Shown here: piece after piece, positions 44,599 through 56,189 of the stretch
Numbering within the stretch: position 1 is the first letter of the stretch
Layout: each line of letters starts with the position of its first letter
From: Clytia hemisphaerica
Taxonomy: Eukaryota > Cnidaria > Hydrozoa > Leptothecata > Clytiidae
DNA: 64,000 nucleotides
Assembly: GCA_902728285.1 (NCBI GenBank)
Contig: CACVBU010000865.1
Span: 1,083,044 to 1,147,043, forward strand
Direction of reading: 5' to 3'
Notes under the pieces: generated by a model
What the model was told of the DNA's origin: nothing
The model's database searches: none
The model's input: only the letters and a program-made list of their open reading frames with translations
Translations under genes and position numbers: made by a program

Positions 44599-44700
44599 AG
44601 TTTCAATAAATCGAAAACAAAACCAGTAAAACAGCAGAATAAATGTATCAAAAAGATTTCATCCAAAGTACAGCAAAAAACTAGCAAAAAACTTTCAACA

Positions 44701-45953
44701 GTGTATTAATTTTGGTGGGGATTAAATTTGGAAAAATTGGCAAATTTTAACAAAATTCGCCAAATTAAATCCCCATCAAATTTAACAAAAAGAATATGTA
44801 AAATATATATGCATGTAATATGCATTTTTGTCCTTTTTTGACATATTTCTTTCATTTTCCTGGGGACTTTTCAATATTTTTATTAAGTTACATCACTATC
44901 ACTATATTAATCACTGTATCAATCCTTACTCGTTATGTTACCTTTGAGAGAATCGGGAATACATCAGTGCAGAAATCTGTTGATTAACACAAACTATGTA
45001 CTTGGTATAATTCAATCACTATCAGTATTGTCTAAATTCTGAAAATCTGGGTTAAAAATAATTCTTCTAATTTTCAAAATGATCAAATTCCAATGTTAAA
45101 ATGGATCAATTTACCGAAGCATTTAATAGGAATTGGGAAATAGAAAATATTTTGTGTGAAATTCCAAAGAAAAAATGTTGATTTGTTCAGATTGGTTACA
45201 AGTTGACTGAAGTTTTCAATCTTGCGATTTTACATTTTTGAAGAATTTTTGCAAGAATTTTTTGAAGAATTTTTTCAATAAGATAAATTCACAAAACTGA
45301 AGACGTAGGTAATACCCCAACATTTTCTGATTTTCGAAAGAATGGAAATTTTAGTTTCTTTGGTTTGAGACAAAAACTAATGATGTTCTTTTTTTGTTAT
45401 AGCAAAAAATGGAAGATTTGGTTAAAAAAATTGTAAAGGATGAATTGCAAAAGCAACAAAAACAACAGCGTCAGCAGACTTCGTCCTCATCTTCAATGGA
45501 CTCCCAAAGTGGACCAAAAAGCCAAAGTCGGGCACCTGCTCTCGTTACAAGATTGAATAATCTCCTTGGAAAAGTGAAGCAGAAGGACACAGCAGGGTCA
45601 TCCTTAATGTTAAAAAGGAACCAAGCCAAGGAGCCCGCGCTTTAGTAATCATTGATGATAGCGAAGATGAAAATGATGACAATTTAAATGAGGACAGTGA
45701 ACTTGATACATCGAGGCTAGGCAAGTTAAAGAGGAAAATGTGTTCGGAATGTGAAAATTCTTATTACTATTTTTGTGTAAAGTGTAGTAACAACAAAAAT
45801 AGCAAAAATACAGATGATAAAGTTACAATAGCTCAGAAAAATGATGGTGAATTGGGTGTTAAGGCATTGGTCAGAGTATCTAAACAAATAGACTTTGAGA
45901 GTACTTCAGCAAAACTTAAATATTTTCAATCAGCAATCAATCAGGGACGACGT
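44701..45953 (+). repeat. 1.25-kb direct repeat, copy 1
   Basis: Nearly identical to 48250-49505. By eye the only differences are one-base length changes in A runs. It begins exactly at the 5' junction of the LINE and stops after ggacgacg at 45953. Confidence 0.9.
44713..44790. repeat. Small hairpin repeat at the start of the duplicated block
   Basis: ggtggggattaaatttgg and ccaaattaaatccccatc form inverted arms about 40 bp apart. The same hairpin occurs near 48262-48339. The motif resembles the AAATTAAATTCCC arms of the 2221-2534 MITE. Confidence 0.65.
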
Positions 45954-45971
45954 TTTGCCTTTTATAGATAG
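45409..45971 (+). pseudogene. Truncated copy of the HECT-like gene fragment
   Basis: Starts M-E-D-L-V-K-K-I-V-K-D-E-L after a tgttatag acceptor-like site, then a Q-rich and S-rich stretch. A shift separates it from M-C-S-E-C-E-N-S-Y-Y-Y-F-C-V-K-C and the V-S-K-Q-I-D-F-E region. The copy ends where the repeat ends and runs into unrelated sequence with a stop at 45971. See the longer copy at 48960. Confidence 0.6.
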
Positions 45972-47784
45972 AAGGAAAATGGGGTGCCTCCACGAAAGTG
46001 TTTTAGGTTGATGGGATGGGGCATGTTGCATTGTACTGCGAATAGAAAACTTCTCGTGTCTCCAAGCCTTTAGCAGATTAGCAAAAATTTTAATTTTCGC
46101 TCTTTTACCGCCAAATCCAAGAGCTTTTTTACTACTTTTGTCTGTACAGTTCTTTATTCGATAGTTTACTAATTTGATAGGAAAAAGGAAAAATATTTTA
46201 TTTCCAATATGTTTTACGTTTTATTTGCTGTAGGCTGTCTATAGGTTAGAAAATCCATTGTATTAACAAATCAATAGAATCAAAAGCTATTACGAGACTT
46301 GTTTGTTTTTCTTTTATTAGACTCCTAATCAATAGGTCTTTTACAAATTAGAAGATTTGATAAACTCAAGACCGGCTTAAACAATAGCATCACTATGGAA
46401 ACGAAAATTTTGAAATCAATCTCAAAATTATTTTGAAATAGGGAAATAAGACCTTAATTTCAACGAGCTATAGGAAGCCAAAATCTTATCACTAAGTGAG
46501 GGGCTGAATACTTAAACTTCATGGTTGACTTCTTGACGAAGTTGATAAAGCTATTTTTAAACTTAAATGTTTAGTGAACTATTTTAGGCTGGACTTAAAA
46601 AATTCTACGTTTGCCGTCAACCAACCCTAGATTTTGGAGGTGTGTCGGTTGGTCGGAAAACTTTTTTAATTTGGTCAAGTCCAGCCTTATCTTCAGCTTC
46701 TTTTAGCAGTCTATGCAATTTTCATTTGAAATACTCTTTTTTTCCTTTAAAACAAACTATTTTACAAGAGTGTTGAGGGACAAATGTCCTAATCTTAAAT
46801 TTAAAAGGGGATTTGAAACCCAGGCTGGTGCTATCATGCAAGGTTTCTATATAGGCAACATTTCATTTTTCATCTGATTATTAGCTTATAAATTTCAAAA
46901 CCAACTGCTACCAGGCTTCGGCATAAGAAAAAAGGAGGCGTGTGATCATCGCTCGTCTAGATAGTAATTTTTAGTAATTTAGGAGTGCAAATCATTGCAC
47001 GCCTCATTTGCTTTAGACGTGCGATTGCAGTGCGATCGTTTTTTTTATTTTATAAACATCATTAATATTGACGAGGCACAAATTTTTGAAAAATGTCCAA
47101 GAATGATTTTTCTTTTATTTACATTAAGTATTATTGAAGTAGACCTATCACTTCAAGACGTTTATTTTCTGCTTCGTACCTTTTTTCTGGATATAGCTAG
47201 AACCTACAACACTGATATTCTTCTTCTTCTTCTAGTCATTATATTTTATGGTAGTTGATTTTAAAACAAGAGGACAAAAGAATCAATAACATGAAAACAA
47301 AAAAGTTTTGTCTAAAATAAATCAAGCCTTACTAATTGTTTCTTTTGATACTATTGATTTAGCATTTGTATCATTCAACTGTTTCATTAATATGAAAAGT
47401 GTGAATTGTTGAAACAAAGCACAGCCATTAGATTCTTCCTCGAAATAAAAAAATATCATTGATTTGTATGAATGCGAGTTATTCATTTCACTTATAAGAA
47501 ATTTTGTATACATATAACAGCTTGAATGAGTAAAGGAAACTTTATCTTTCATCTATTTGGTTCTTATGATTAAGTAGAAAATAATATTTGATCTTCTTTC
47601 AACAGGCAGGGCTGTAAATAAGCGTTGGTCATCGCTCAATGTCCGACTGAAAAAGCCATTTGACCGACTGAAAATCTTTTGTGTCGGTCATGATGTCCGA
47701 ATGAAAAAAGGAATAAACCATTAACTTGAGATTTGAATATAAATCTCTTACACCCCTGTCTCTTACTTAGCTTTTTTTTAATAC
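45972..47784. other. AT-rich region without recognised genes
   Basis: Short leucine/phenylalanine-rich frames only (for example 46995-47258). The stretch 47625-47710 repeats ccgactgaaaa/tcggtcat words. Nothing supportable as a gene. Confidence 0.4.
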
Positions 47785-48130
47785 TCGCTTCCTTCGTAGC
47801 TTTCAGGGTGTTCCTAAGTTAACTTTTATCGACTTGCTTTCTTCGTTACTTTCTTTGTTTCTAAGATCACTTTTATCAATTTGCTTTCTTCGTAACTTTC
47901 CAGAGTGTTTCTAAGATCACTTTTATCAACCCGCTTTCTTTGTAACTTTCAAGAGTGTTTCAAAGTTAGCTTTTATCGACTCTCTTTCTTCACAACTTTG
48001 AAGAGTGTTTCTAAGATCACTTTTATCGACTGGCTTTCTTTGTAACTTTCAAGAGTATTTCAAAGTTAACTTTTGTCGACTCGCTTTCTTCGTAACTTTC
48101 AAGATTATTTCTTAGATCACGTTTATCGGA
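47785..48130 (+). repeat. ~50-bp minisatellite
   Basis: About seven diverged units of ttttatcgactcgctttctt, cgtaactttcaagagtgttt, ctaagatcac. No coding signal. Confidence 0.8.
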
Positions 48131-48249
48131 TTGCCTGTGCTATTGTTGTTGACATTATTTATATTACTATTGTTCTTATTAAATTTTGATTTCAGTAGTT
48201 AAGGAAAGATTGACAGTATTTTTGTAAATTTTTGTATTTATTACCTTAA

Positions 48250-49505
48250 GTGTATTAATTTTGGTGGGGATTAAATTTGGAAAAATTGGCAAATTTTAAC
48301 AAAATTCGCCAAATTAAATCCCCATCAAATTTAACAAAAAGAATATGTAAAATATATATGCATGTAATATGCATTTTTGTCCTTTTTTGACATATTTCTT
48401 TCATTTTCCTGGGGACTTTTCAATATTTTTATTAAGTTACATCACTATCACTATATTAATCACTGTATCAATCCTTACTCGTTATGTTACCTTTGAGAGA
48501 ATCGGGAATACATCAGTGCAGAAATCTGTTGATTAACACAAACTATGTACTTGGTATAATTCAATCACTATCAGTATTGTCTAAATTCTGAAAATCTGGG
48601 TTAAAAATAATTCTTCTAATTTTCAAAATGATCAAAATTCCAATGTTAAAATGGATCAATTTACCGAAGCATTTAATAGGAATTGGGAAAATAGAAAATA
48701 TTTTGTGTGAAATTCCAAAGAAAAAATGTTGATTTGTTCAGATTGGTTACAAGTTGACTGAAGTTTTCAATCTTGCGATTTTACATTTTTGAAGAATTTT
48801 TGCAAGAATTTTTTGAAGAATTTTTTCAATAAGATAAATTCACAAAACTGAAGACGTAGGTAATACCCCAACATTTTCTGATTTTCGAAAGAATGGAAAT
48901 TTTAGTTTCTTTGGTTTGAGACAAAAACTAATGATGTTCTTTTTTTGTTATAGCAAAAAATGGAAGATTTGGTTAAAAAAATTGTAAAGGATGAATTGCA
49001 AAAGCAACAAAAACAACAGCGTCAGCAGACTTCGTCCTCATCTTCAATGGACTCCCAAAGTGGACCAAAAGCCAAAGTCGGGCACCTGCTCTCGTTACAA
49101 GATTGAATAATCTCCTTGGAAAAGTGAAGCAGAAGGACACAGCAGGGTCATCCTTAATGTTAAAAAGGAACCAAGCCAAGGAGCCCGCGCTTTAGTAATC
49201 ATTGATGATAGCGAAGATGAAAATGATGACAATTTAAATGAGGACAGTGAACTTGATACATCGAGGCTAGGCAAGTTAAAGAGGAAAATGTGTTCGGAAT
49301 GTGAAAATTCTTATTACTATTTTTGTGTAAAGTGTAGTAACAACAAAAATAGCAAAAATACAGATGATAAAGTTACAATAGCTCAGAAAAATGATGGTGA
49401 ATTGGGTGTTAAGGCATTGGTCAGAGTATCTAAACAAATAGACTTTGAGAGTACTTCAGCAAAACTTAAATATTTTCAATCAGCAATCAATCAGGGACGA
49501 CGTTC
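48250..49505 (+). repeat. 1.25-kb direct repeat, copy 2
   Basis: The longer-context copy of 44701-45953. Beyond 49505 this copy continues into the rest of the gene fragment, so copy 1 is the truncated one. Confidence 0.9.
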
Positions 49506-49817
49506 ATTAGTGAATTCATTAGTGAAAATGCAAATGATCTTGGGGGTCCGCGCAAGGAATGGTTGGAGCTAATGAATAACGAAATACAGTCAGATTATCT
49601 CAAATCCCTCAGGGAGGATTGTGCAGAGGATTACATCCAAGTTGGTATAATGATTGGAGTAGCAATGTTACAAAATGGTCCAATTCCTATTGTTAGTGAT
49701 GAAATTTGTGATTCAATATTTGCTTATGTAGCAGGCAAGTCTAAGTGTATAGACAGCTTGATTTGTAGGTTACAAAAACTTGGAATGCATACCATTTTTG
49801 AATCACACCCAGACTAG
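48960..49817 (+). pseudogene. HECT-like E3 ligase fragment (G2E3-like), frameshifted
   Basis: The N-terminal Q/S-rich start (ATG 48960) is frameshifted at ggaccaaaagcc. An I-I-D-D-S-E-D-E-N-D-D acidic stretch and a C-x-x-C ... C-x-x-C finger (C-S-E-C ... C-V-K-C) follow. After a tandem ttcattagtgaa duplication, the frame F-I-S-E-N-A-N-D-L-G-G-P-R-K-E-W-L-E-L-M resembles the start of a HECT domain, then I-M-I-G-V-A-M-L-Q-N-G-P. It stops at 49815-49817, before any catalytic cysteine. G2E3-like HECT genes are repeated in many invertebrate genomes. Assignment is from motif resemblance only. Confidence 0.55.
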
Positions 49818-52319
49818 ACAGGAGAACCGTCGTGTGTTTTTTTATAATTTGATGTACACAAGACGGGTTCGAGCTGTGAGTCCAAAATTGGACTCACATT
49901 TTTTACAGTAGGAAATTCGAATTTAGCGCTGTCCTCACTTACTAAAATAAAAACCAAATTTCGAAAGTTGCGCTTTCTCTAAGAAAGTGTGACCAGTGAA
50001 AGAATAACAAAATTTGATTGGCTATGTTTTCAACCGTTATTAGGATCTGAGAAATTCAAACTCTCAGCCCATACCATGCTATACATTTCGCCATCAGTTT
50101 ATCAAAGAAGAAATCATAGCATGGATTCCCAGGCTACACCCAGACCTGCTAGACTTGTTACGACCAAAGGAAGAAAAACTGAACTTCAAATCCTTAAAGA
50201 ACTTACTGAAAGTGGCAAACTTTGCAGCTCCTGGATCCACGGAACTCAACTATCAGAAAGAAGTGTACATCAGCTTTTTGAAATATTTAAGAGAAGTTGA
50301 AGAAAAATGGCGATGTTACTCTCAATCTTGTTGATTTGATTTTTCATGTTATATTATATTGTTGTATAGCGTAGCGTTTTACAATCATTTGAAAAGATCT
50401 TAACTAGTTTTTCATGATTTGCAGGATTTTGTCTAAACTTTTTATCAACTTTTTTCATTTTTCAAAATATCTTTTTCATCAAAAAAACAATACATATTAC
50501 TAATAGTTTCATCTAATGAGTGCGTAAGTAATAGTGTACTTTATTTTTTTATGAACAATATATTTTCGCTCTACTTGTTATTGAGCACTTTTGCTGACTT
50601 GTTGCACATGAATTGTTTATCAACTTTTTTACACAATTAATCTACATGGCCTCCAGTGGCCTCCTTTACATCAATTTAATAGACAGTTAATTCGAAAGAG
50701 TACAAGTCAAGTTAGCGGTTATTTGGATATGCATTTTAAGGTTCTTAACAAACTCTCCATTTGTCAATTTTTTAACTCTTTTTCCATACATCCCGTTTTT
50801 TTACTCTGCCTGAGAGAACATCTTGTTACAAATAAATTTGTTCTATTTATATTTTAAAAATGAAAGTTAGAAATTTTTGTTCCATTTACATTTTAGTTAC
50901 TTAAGATGGAAAGTTAGAAATTTGTACTTGTAATTCGTTGATATTAAAGTTTACTATTTAGAGACGCGTACGGGTCTCCAGAAGCTGTGCTGGATTTTAT
51001 ACCATGAACATTACACGAGAGTTCGCCGCATGGACAAAGTTTTTTTTCTAACAGATACATGTTTTTTTATAAGGATACGTTTTTTTGGGAAACAAGTTCA
51101 ACTATGCTTAGGGATGACTCAGCCTCAAATTATGTTATCATATATGCTTAATTTTCCGAATAATTCAGTCTTTGATTTTTCCAAAATCTGTCGTTGCTAT
51201 ACATGAGGATAGGGAAATAAGTAATGACACAAAGATTTGTTGAAGTTGTGAACTATGGTCGAGTTACAATTGTATTTTTTTTTAAATTAAGATGCAGTTT
51301 GAAAAAACTTTTCTTTCCTAAACTTGGCAGACTGTGTACAGCAACTTCTTTTTTATCTATTAGAAAAATTTAACAACACTAATTTTTCCACTTACACACC
51401 TCAAACAAGCTCAGAATTATGCTTATAAATGTTATGCTTATTAAAAAAACATGTACATAATTTCAAGCCATTCGCGTTCATTTGTTTTATTTTGACAAAG
51501 ATTTCCTTTGTGAAGATAGCCCGTTTGAGAAAGTTCTTCTTCTGGTATTAATCTGACGCGCTTTTTGGGAACACTTTCATTGAAAAACTAGCGATACAGA
51601 TAAAGTTGAAACTTGCTTGTACTACTTTTTCATACCTCATTACGGGAATTAATCTTGGCGGTTAATGCCTTTTCTATAGAGAAGAATTTTTCATTTCCTT
51701 GGCTTAAGTACAGACTTGTTTGTTTTTTTCTCTATGAAATGGTCAAAAATAGTGTTTTGCTGGTTGAAATTTTTACGAAAAGCCTCGAATTGTGCGAAAA
51801 TTATTTCAGCAATTTTTGAACATAAAAAATAGCTTCTCTAACTCATTTTGCCTGAAATCTAATTTCAACGGGGGAAGACGGTGACTAAACTCTTAGAGTA
51901 GAGTGACGAAAGTTTTCCCATAGTAGGGTTATTTCTTGACTAATAATACCATGGTTGGAGGGAGGCGGGAGGAAGCAAGCAGGCCCGGCGGGCTGGGACT
52001 TTACCAGGGTTGTTTTTTTCGATGCCTCCTCTACGCTCCACCTATTTAAAATCCGTTCGAGTGAGACTGAGAGATATACAGTGTGTCGGGAGGAAAACGA
52101 AAGAAAAAGATTTTGTAAAGAAAAGCCCCCATATTATTTTTGCTACCTAAATGCTTGTTTTTTTTCTCTCTCCAAAACCCAGCCAGTTCCAGGGTATTCT
52201 TTGGTGTCCACTGTCTTCATTATGGAAAATGAAGTCACTTATTTCCCATCCAGACCCTTGTCCAGCCAAAAACCTCAGTACAATCCCGCAATTCCGTACG
52301 ATTTAATCATATAAGGTTT
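49818..52319. other. AT-rich region without supportable genes
   Basis: A 22-bp palindrome gtgagtccaaaattggactc lies at 49876. A frame at 49989-50300 has no recognised motif. A GC-rich patch (gggaggcgggaggaagcaag) near 51960 may be the 5' region of the following LINE. Confidence 0.4.
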
Positions 52320-52604
52320 CACATTTTCTAACTTCTAGCTCCTTTGGGCTTTAAATTCATTGTCAGTAACGTAGATTCGATATTTGACAAACGGCATTAT
52401 GTCGACTTTGCTTATACGGTATTTTGTTGTTTTTCCCGGGAAATTTCTACTGGCCCGTACAGAATATCTCCGATACAGGACTACTACAACGGACAAGATT
52501 ACCACGAACGAGCCCACCACGATGACTATGAACAACGAATTGCCAACCCCAACAACAACTTTCAGACCAGGAACTCTCAATACGAAAATGAACCATGGCG
52601 CTAA
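52320..52604 (+). CDS. Possible short LINE ORF1, overlapping ORF2
   Basis: An open frame ending at the TAA of ATGGCGCTAA, where the ATG (52595) starts the endonuclease ORF in another frame. The peptide is hydrophilic (D-Y-Y-N-G-Q-D-Y-H-E-R, Y-E-Q-R-I-A-N-P-N-N-N). No domain recognised. The overlap is suggestive of coupled translation, but the frame may be chance or a fragment; no clear ATG was found for it. Confidence 0.3.
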
Positions 52605-54242
52605 ATAAAGTCAAAATAATAACACTGAACTGTTATGGATTCAAGTCCAACTGTAAATATATTTCAAAGCTTATAAGAGAAAATGACTGTATCTATTCGA
52701 CCGAAACTTGGCTTCTTAAATCAGAGGAGCACTTCTTACATGAATTTGAGTCAGAGTATAAAATTATAACCGTTCAAGCAGAAAAACGAAACAGCGGTAG
52801 ACCTTTTGGAGGAACAATTCTACTCCTGAAAAATAATAAATTCTCTCAGACTAATACAATACTACAAGAAATGAACTACACTACAATCAATACACATCTT
52901 GGTAACACATCAATCACCATCTCAGGAGTCTACTTACCAACATCAAGTAATATAGACTATATAGAAACCCACAAAACCCAATTGTCAACTTTGATGGGAA
53001 TCCATACTCAATTTGCTTTAACCTCTGAATCTATCATATTAGGTGATTTCCAGTGCTTGCCAAATATCCCAAACTCACCAAGAACTGCTAAACTCAACAC
53101 CCTTTCAAAATTTCTTACAAACTTCATAAACGAAATGGATCTGATTGCAATTGATATCATGAACGGAACAGGCCCATCATACACATATCATCACCATACC
53201 CTACCAAATAAATCGTACATTGTTCACATTCTTGTTCCACAAGACATTGCAAATATGACATCCGAGACTGCGGTAATAGAACCAGCGCCTGAGAATACCA
53301 GTGACCATCTTCCAGTTTCCACTTCCTTATTTCTCGAGAACACATCAGATCATCATCAACAGCAAACAACACCTCCGAGATTGTCTCAAATACCCAACTA
53401 TCTTTGGTCCAATGAAAGATTTCTGGAGCTCTACAGAAAAAAGGTTGCTGAGGCAATGCCACTCAAATCAATCGAAAATATTAACAAAGATTTAGACACT
53501 CTCTGATCTACTTAAAGACTGTGCTAGTAAAAGCTATACAGAGATAGAAAGCAATTTCCGGAAAGTCGAACCAAAACAGTGGTGGAATCAGGATCTAACA
53601 AGGTGCAGAAATACACTCAAACAAACCTTCAATATATGGAGAGACAATGGTTTCGAAAATTATATGAATTCAGTGTATTATGCCCGATATGTGTTTGCCA
53701 GGAAAAGATTTCGTTACCTTGTGCGCCACTACAAAAACCAAGCGACGGCCAAATACTACGTAAACATTGGTCGGTTAAAGAAAATAAACCCTAGAAACTA
53801 CTGGAAAAAGATTACACTTAACAAAACATTAGCAGAAAAACTATACACAATTAACAACAAAACGTCAACAGAGGAGATCACAGAAGAATTTGGCCATCAC
53901 TTCCAATCCGTTTTGAACGAACCTAGAGTCCAAAATATTGACAATGAATAAACAAACGCTCAATTACTGCGAATCCTACAGGAACTACCATACAACTCAG
54001 AATTCCACATAACCGAGATCGAAGTAGAGAACGCCATAAATAGACTCAACAAAAACAAGACTATGGACCCATACCATCTGAAAGCAGAACACTTCGTACA
54101 TGCCTCAAGTAACATTTTCATAACAGAAATAACTAAAATCATCAATAATATCTTCAAAACTAGAACACCAGAAGCTCTAAGTGTATCAATAATAGTTCCA
54201 TTGGTGAAATCTTACCGTAAATCTCTTACTGATCCTAACAAT
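52595..54242 (+). pseudogene. LINE ORF2 5' part: endonuclease and connector
   Basis: ATG 52595. APE blocks: I-I-T-L-N-C-Y-G-F, S-T-E-T-W-L, G-G-T-I-L-L-L, G-V-Y-L-P-T, L-G-D-F-Q-C and S-D-H-L-P-V. A one-base shift near 53500 moves to the frame with W-W-N-Q-D-L-T-R-C-R. A TAA at 53949-53951 interrupts it before the D-P-Y-H-L-K-A-E-H-F block (usual D-G-x-x-x-E position). It ends at ...D-P-N-N where the transposon begins. Confidence 0.8.
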
Positions 54243-54343
54243 ACACCAATTCGGTTTCTCGGCTTTCTCATATCCCCCATTATGGATTTTGCGCGGTCCG
54301 CAAACTGGGCACGAATTTAGTGTGGTCAGCGAAATCAAAACAA
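54243..54343 (+). repeat. ISL2EU left terminal inverted repeat
   Basis: Shares with the right end the terminal ACACCAATTCGG and the inner tttagtgtggtc and aaatcaaaaca blocks. The left copy is about 24 bp longer between the blocks. Confidence 0.75.
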
Positions 54344-54430
54344 ACCATTTTGAGAGCCAAATCAGTCACATTGCCCATTAGAAAGAAACAAAAAGCTGAA
54401 TAACTCTTGTCATTTTAATCGTTATATACA

Positions 54431-56189
54431 ATGGGAAATGGAAATTGTGCTGTCATTGGATGCTATAACAACTCAAAGAAACTAACAAAATGGAAAAACG
54501 GTGATTGTGATGTCACAGGACATGAGAAACTGAAAAGAAAAGACTGTGGATGTGCTGCTAACCCTCCTTTTACTCTGTGGATGTTTCCCAGTGATGGATC
54601 TATAAGTGGCAAACAAAAAAGAGCCACATGGACTGAAAAACTTAAAAGACTGAATCCTGATAAAACTCCATGGAAACCACGTCCAAGTGATCGAGTGTGT
54701 AGTAAACATTTTGTTGACTATGTGCCCACAGAAAAAAATCCTTGGCCAACACTTGAATTGGGATACGATATTGTTGAGCCTAGAAAAAGAAAGCCTCCAA
54801 TGGAGAGGAAACCGCTGGTCAAGAAACTAAAATGTACAAATATTTGTGAGGCTGAAAGTGTTGTAGACTTATTTTCTCCGCCAATGACCCCTGGGCCTGG
54901 CCTTGCTGCTTCTTCTTCTGATGGTGATGCAACCACATATGATGCACCCCCACAGCAACAGCACGACATTGAACTTAATGATGTACTAGTTAACCTCCAA
55001 ATAAACTCAGAATCAACACCAACAACTACACCTGCTACAACTTCATCATCGAACCTTGACCACACCTCTTACTCCAAATGACGAATGTGAAAACTGTTTT
55101 GTGAAGGATTCTATCATCCAACAGTACATTGAGCAACATAATGAAGAAGTGCTTTCTCTTAAACGTCGAATCAAGGGTTTACAGAAAATTATCAAAACCG
55201 AACGAGAAAAATTTAACCCTTTTTCTGTCAAGTACATTAAAAACGATAAGAAAATGAACTTCTATACTGGCATCACCACAATAAAGTTATTTGATGCTAT
55301 TTTTGATATACTGAAACCTTTTTTGTCAAGACTTCACTACTGGCAAGGCAGCAAAAAGCAGCTAAAATTTATCAGCAAAAAAGTTGGACCAGCAAAGCAG
55401 TACACCCGTCCACGCAAACTTGAACCGAAAGATGAGTTTTTGCTCACTTTAATGAGAATCAGATTAGGTCTTCTTAATGAAGATCTTGCTGATCGATTTG
55501 GCATTGCACCATCAACCTGCTCAGTTATTTTTAAAACGTGGATTAGATTTTTGTCTGATACATTGGGTAACTGTCTGGTCAAATGGCTTCCGAAAGAATC
55601 AGTTATGGAGCATATGCCAAAAGCATTCAGGAAGCAGGGCTATGGTAACACACGTGTGGTTATTGATTGCAGTGAGGTTTTTATTGAGAGATCGAAATCC
55701 CTTAAAGTCCAGGCACAAACCTGGTCAGATTATAAATCACATAACACCGTCAAATTTTTGATTGGGATTACACCGGCTGGATTTATATCTTTCCTATCTG
55801 ATTGCTATGGCGGTAGAGCAACTGATCGCTTCATTTGTCAAGACAGTAACTTTTATGATGTTCTAGATTTATATGATGAAGTTATGGCTGATAGAGGTTT
55901 TCAAATCCAGGAAGAATTGATGCTGAAATATTGCAAATTAACTGTTCCTCCTGGTGCCCGATCCAAGTCACAAATGACCGCTGAAGCTAAGAAGACGAAG
56001 GAAGTAGCAAACCTTCGTATTCATGTCGAGAGAGCCATTAATCGCATAAAGACATTCAGAATTTTAAAAACTGTCATGCCAATCACAATGCTACATCATT
56101 GTGATGATATTGTGAAAGTGTGTAGTGCTCTGTGCAATTTAAAACCATTTTTGGTTATTGAAACAGACGAGAAAGATGGCAAAAAGTGA
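54431..56189 (+). pseudogene. ISL2EU transposase: THAP zinc finger plus DDE, frameshifted
   Basis: ATG 54431. Residues 1-115 are a THAP domain (C-A-V-I-G-C ... W-T-E-K-L-K-R ... V-C-S-K-H-F-V ... L-G-Y) that binds the element ends. An acidic/S-T-rich linker ends at a stop, 55081. Coding continues in another frame that overlaps it and is open from about 55056 to 56189, with C-x-x-C, a K/E coiled coil and a DDE_Tnp_4-type core. The triad is D in V-V-I-D-C-S-E, D in M-A-D-R-G-F and E in H-V-E-R-A-I-N-R. H-N-T-V-K-F-L-I-G precedes S-D-C-Y-G-G-R. The two frames normally form one protein, so one indel near 55050 likely broke it; recoding is a remote alternative. Confidence 0.85.

Larger units (their letters stand above)
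39806..44700 (-). mobile_element. Apparently full-length two-ORF LINE
   Basis: A minus-strand element of about 4.9 kb with a poly(A) end (T run at about 39806-39834 on plus), ORF2 (40011-43478), a 331-bp spacer, ORF1 (43810-44598) and about 100 bp of 5' UTR. GTGTATT at 39799-39805 and 44701-44707 is a candidate 7-bp target duplication. Both ORFs are uninterrupted, which suggests recent insertion. Related by gene order to CR1/jockey-type elements. Confidence 0.85.

Noticed and set aside
52335-52580. 81-residue minus-strand hydrophobic frame (V-rich)
   Set aside because: Antisense to the possible LINE ORF1 region; valine runs arise from acg/aac-rich plus-strand sequence.
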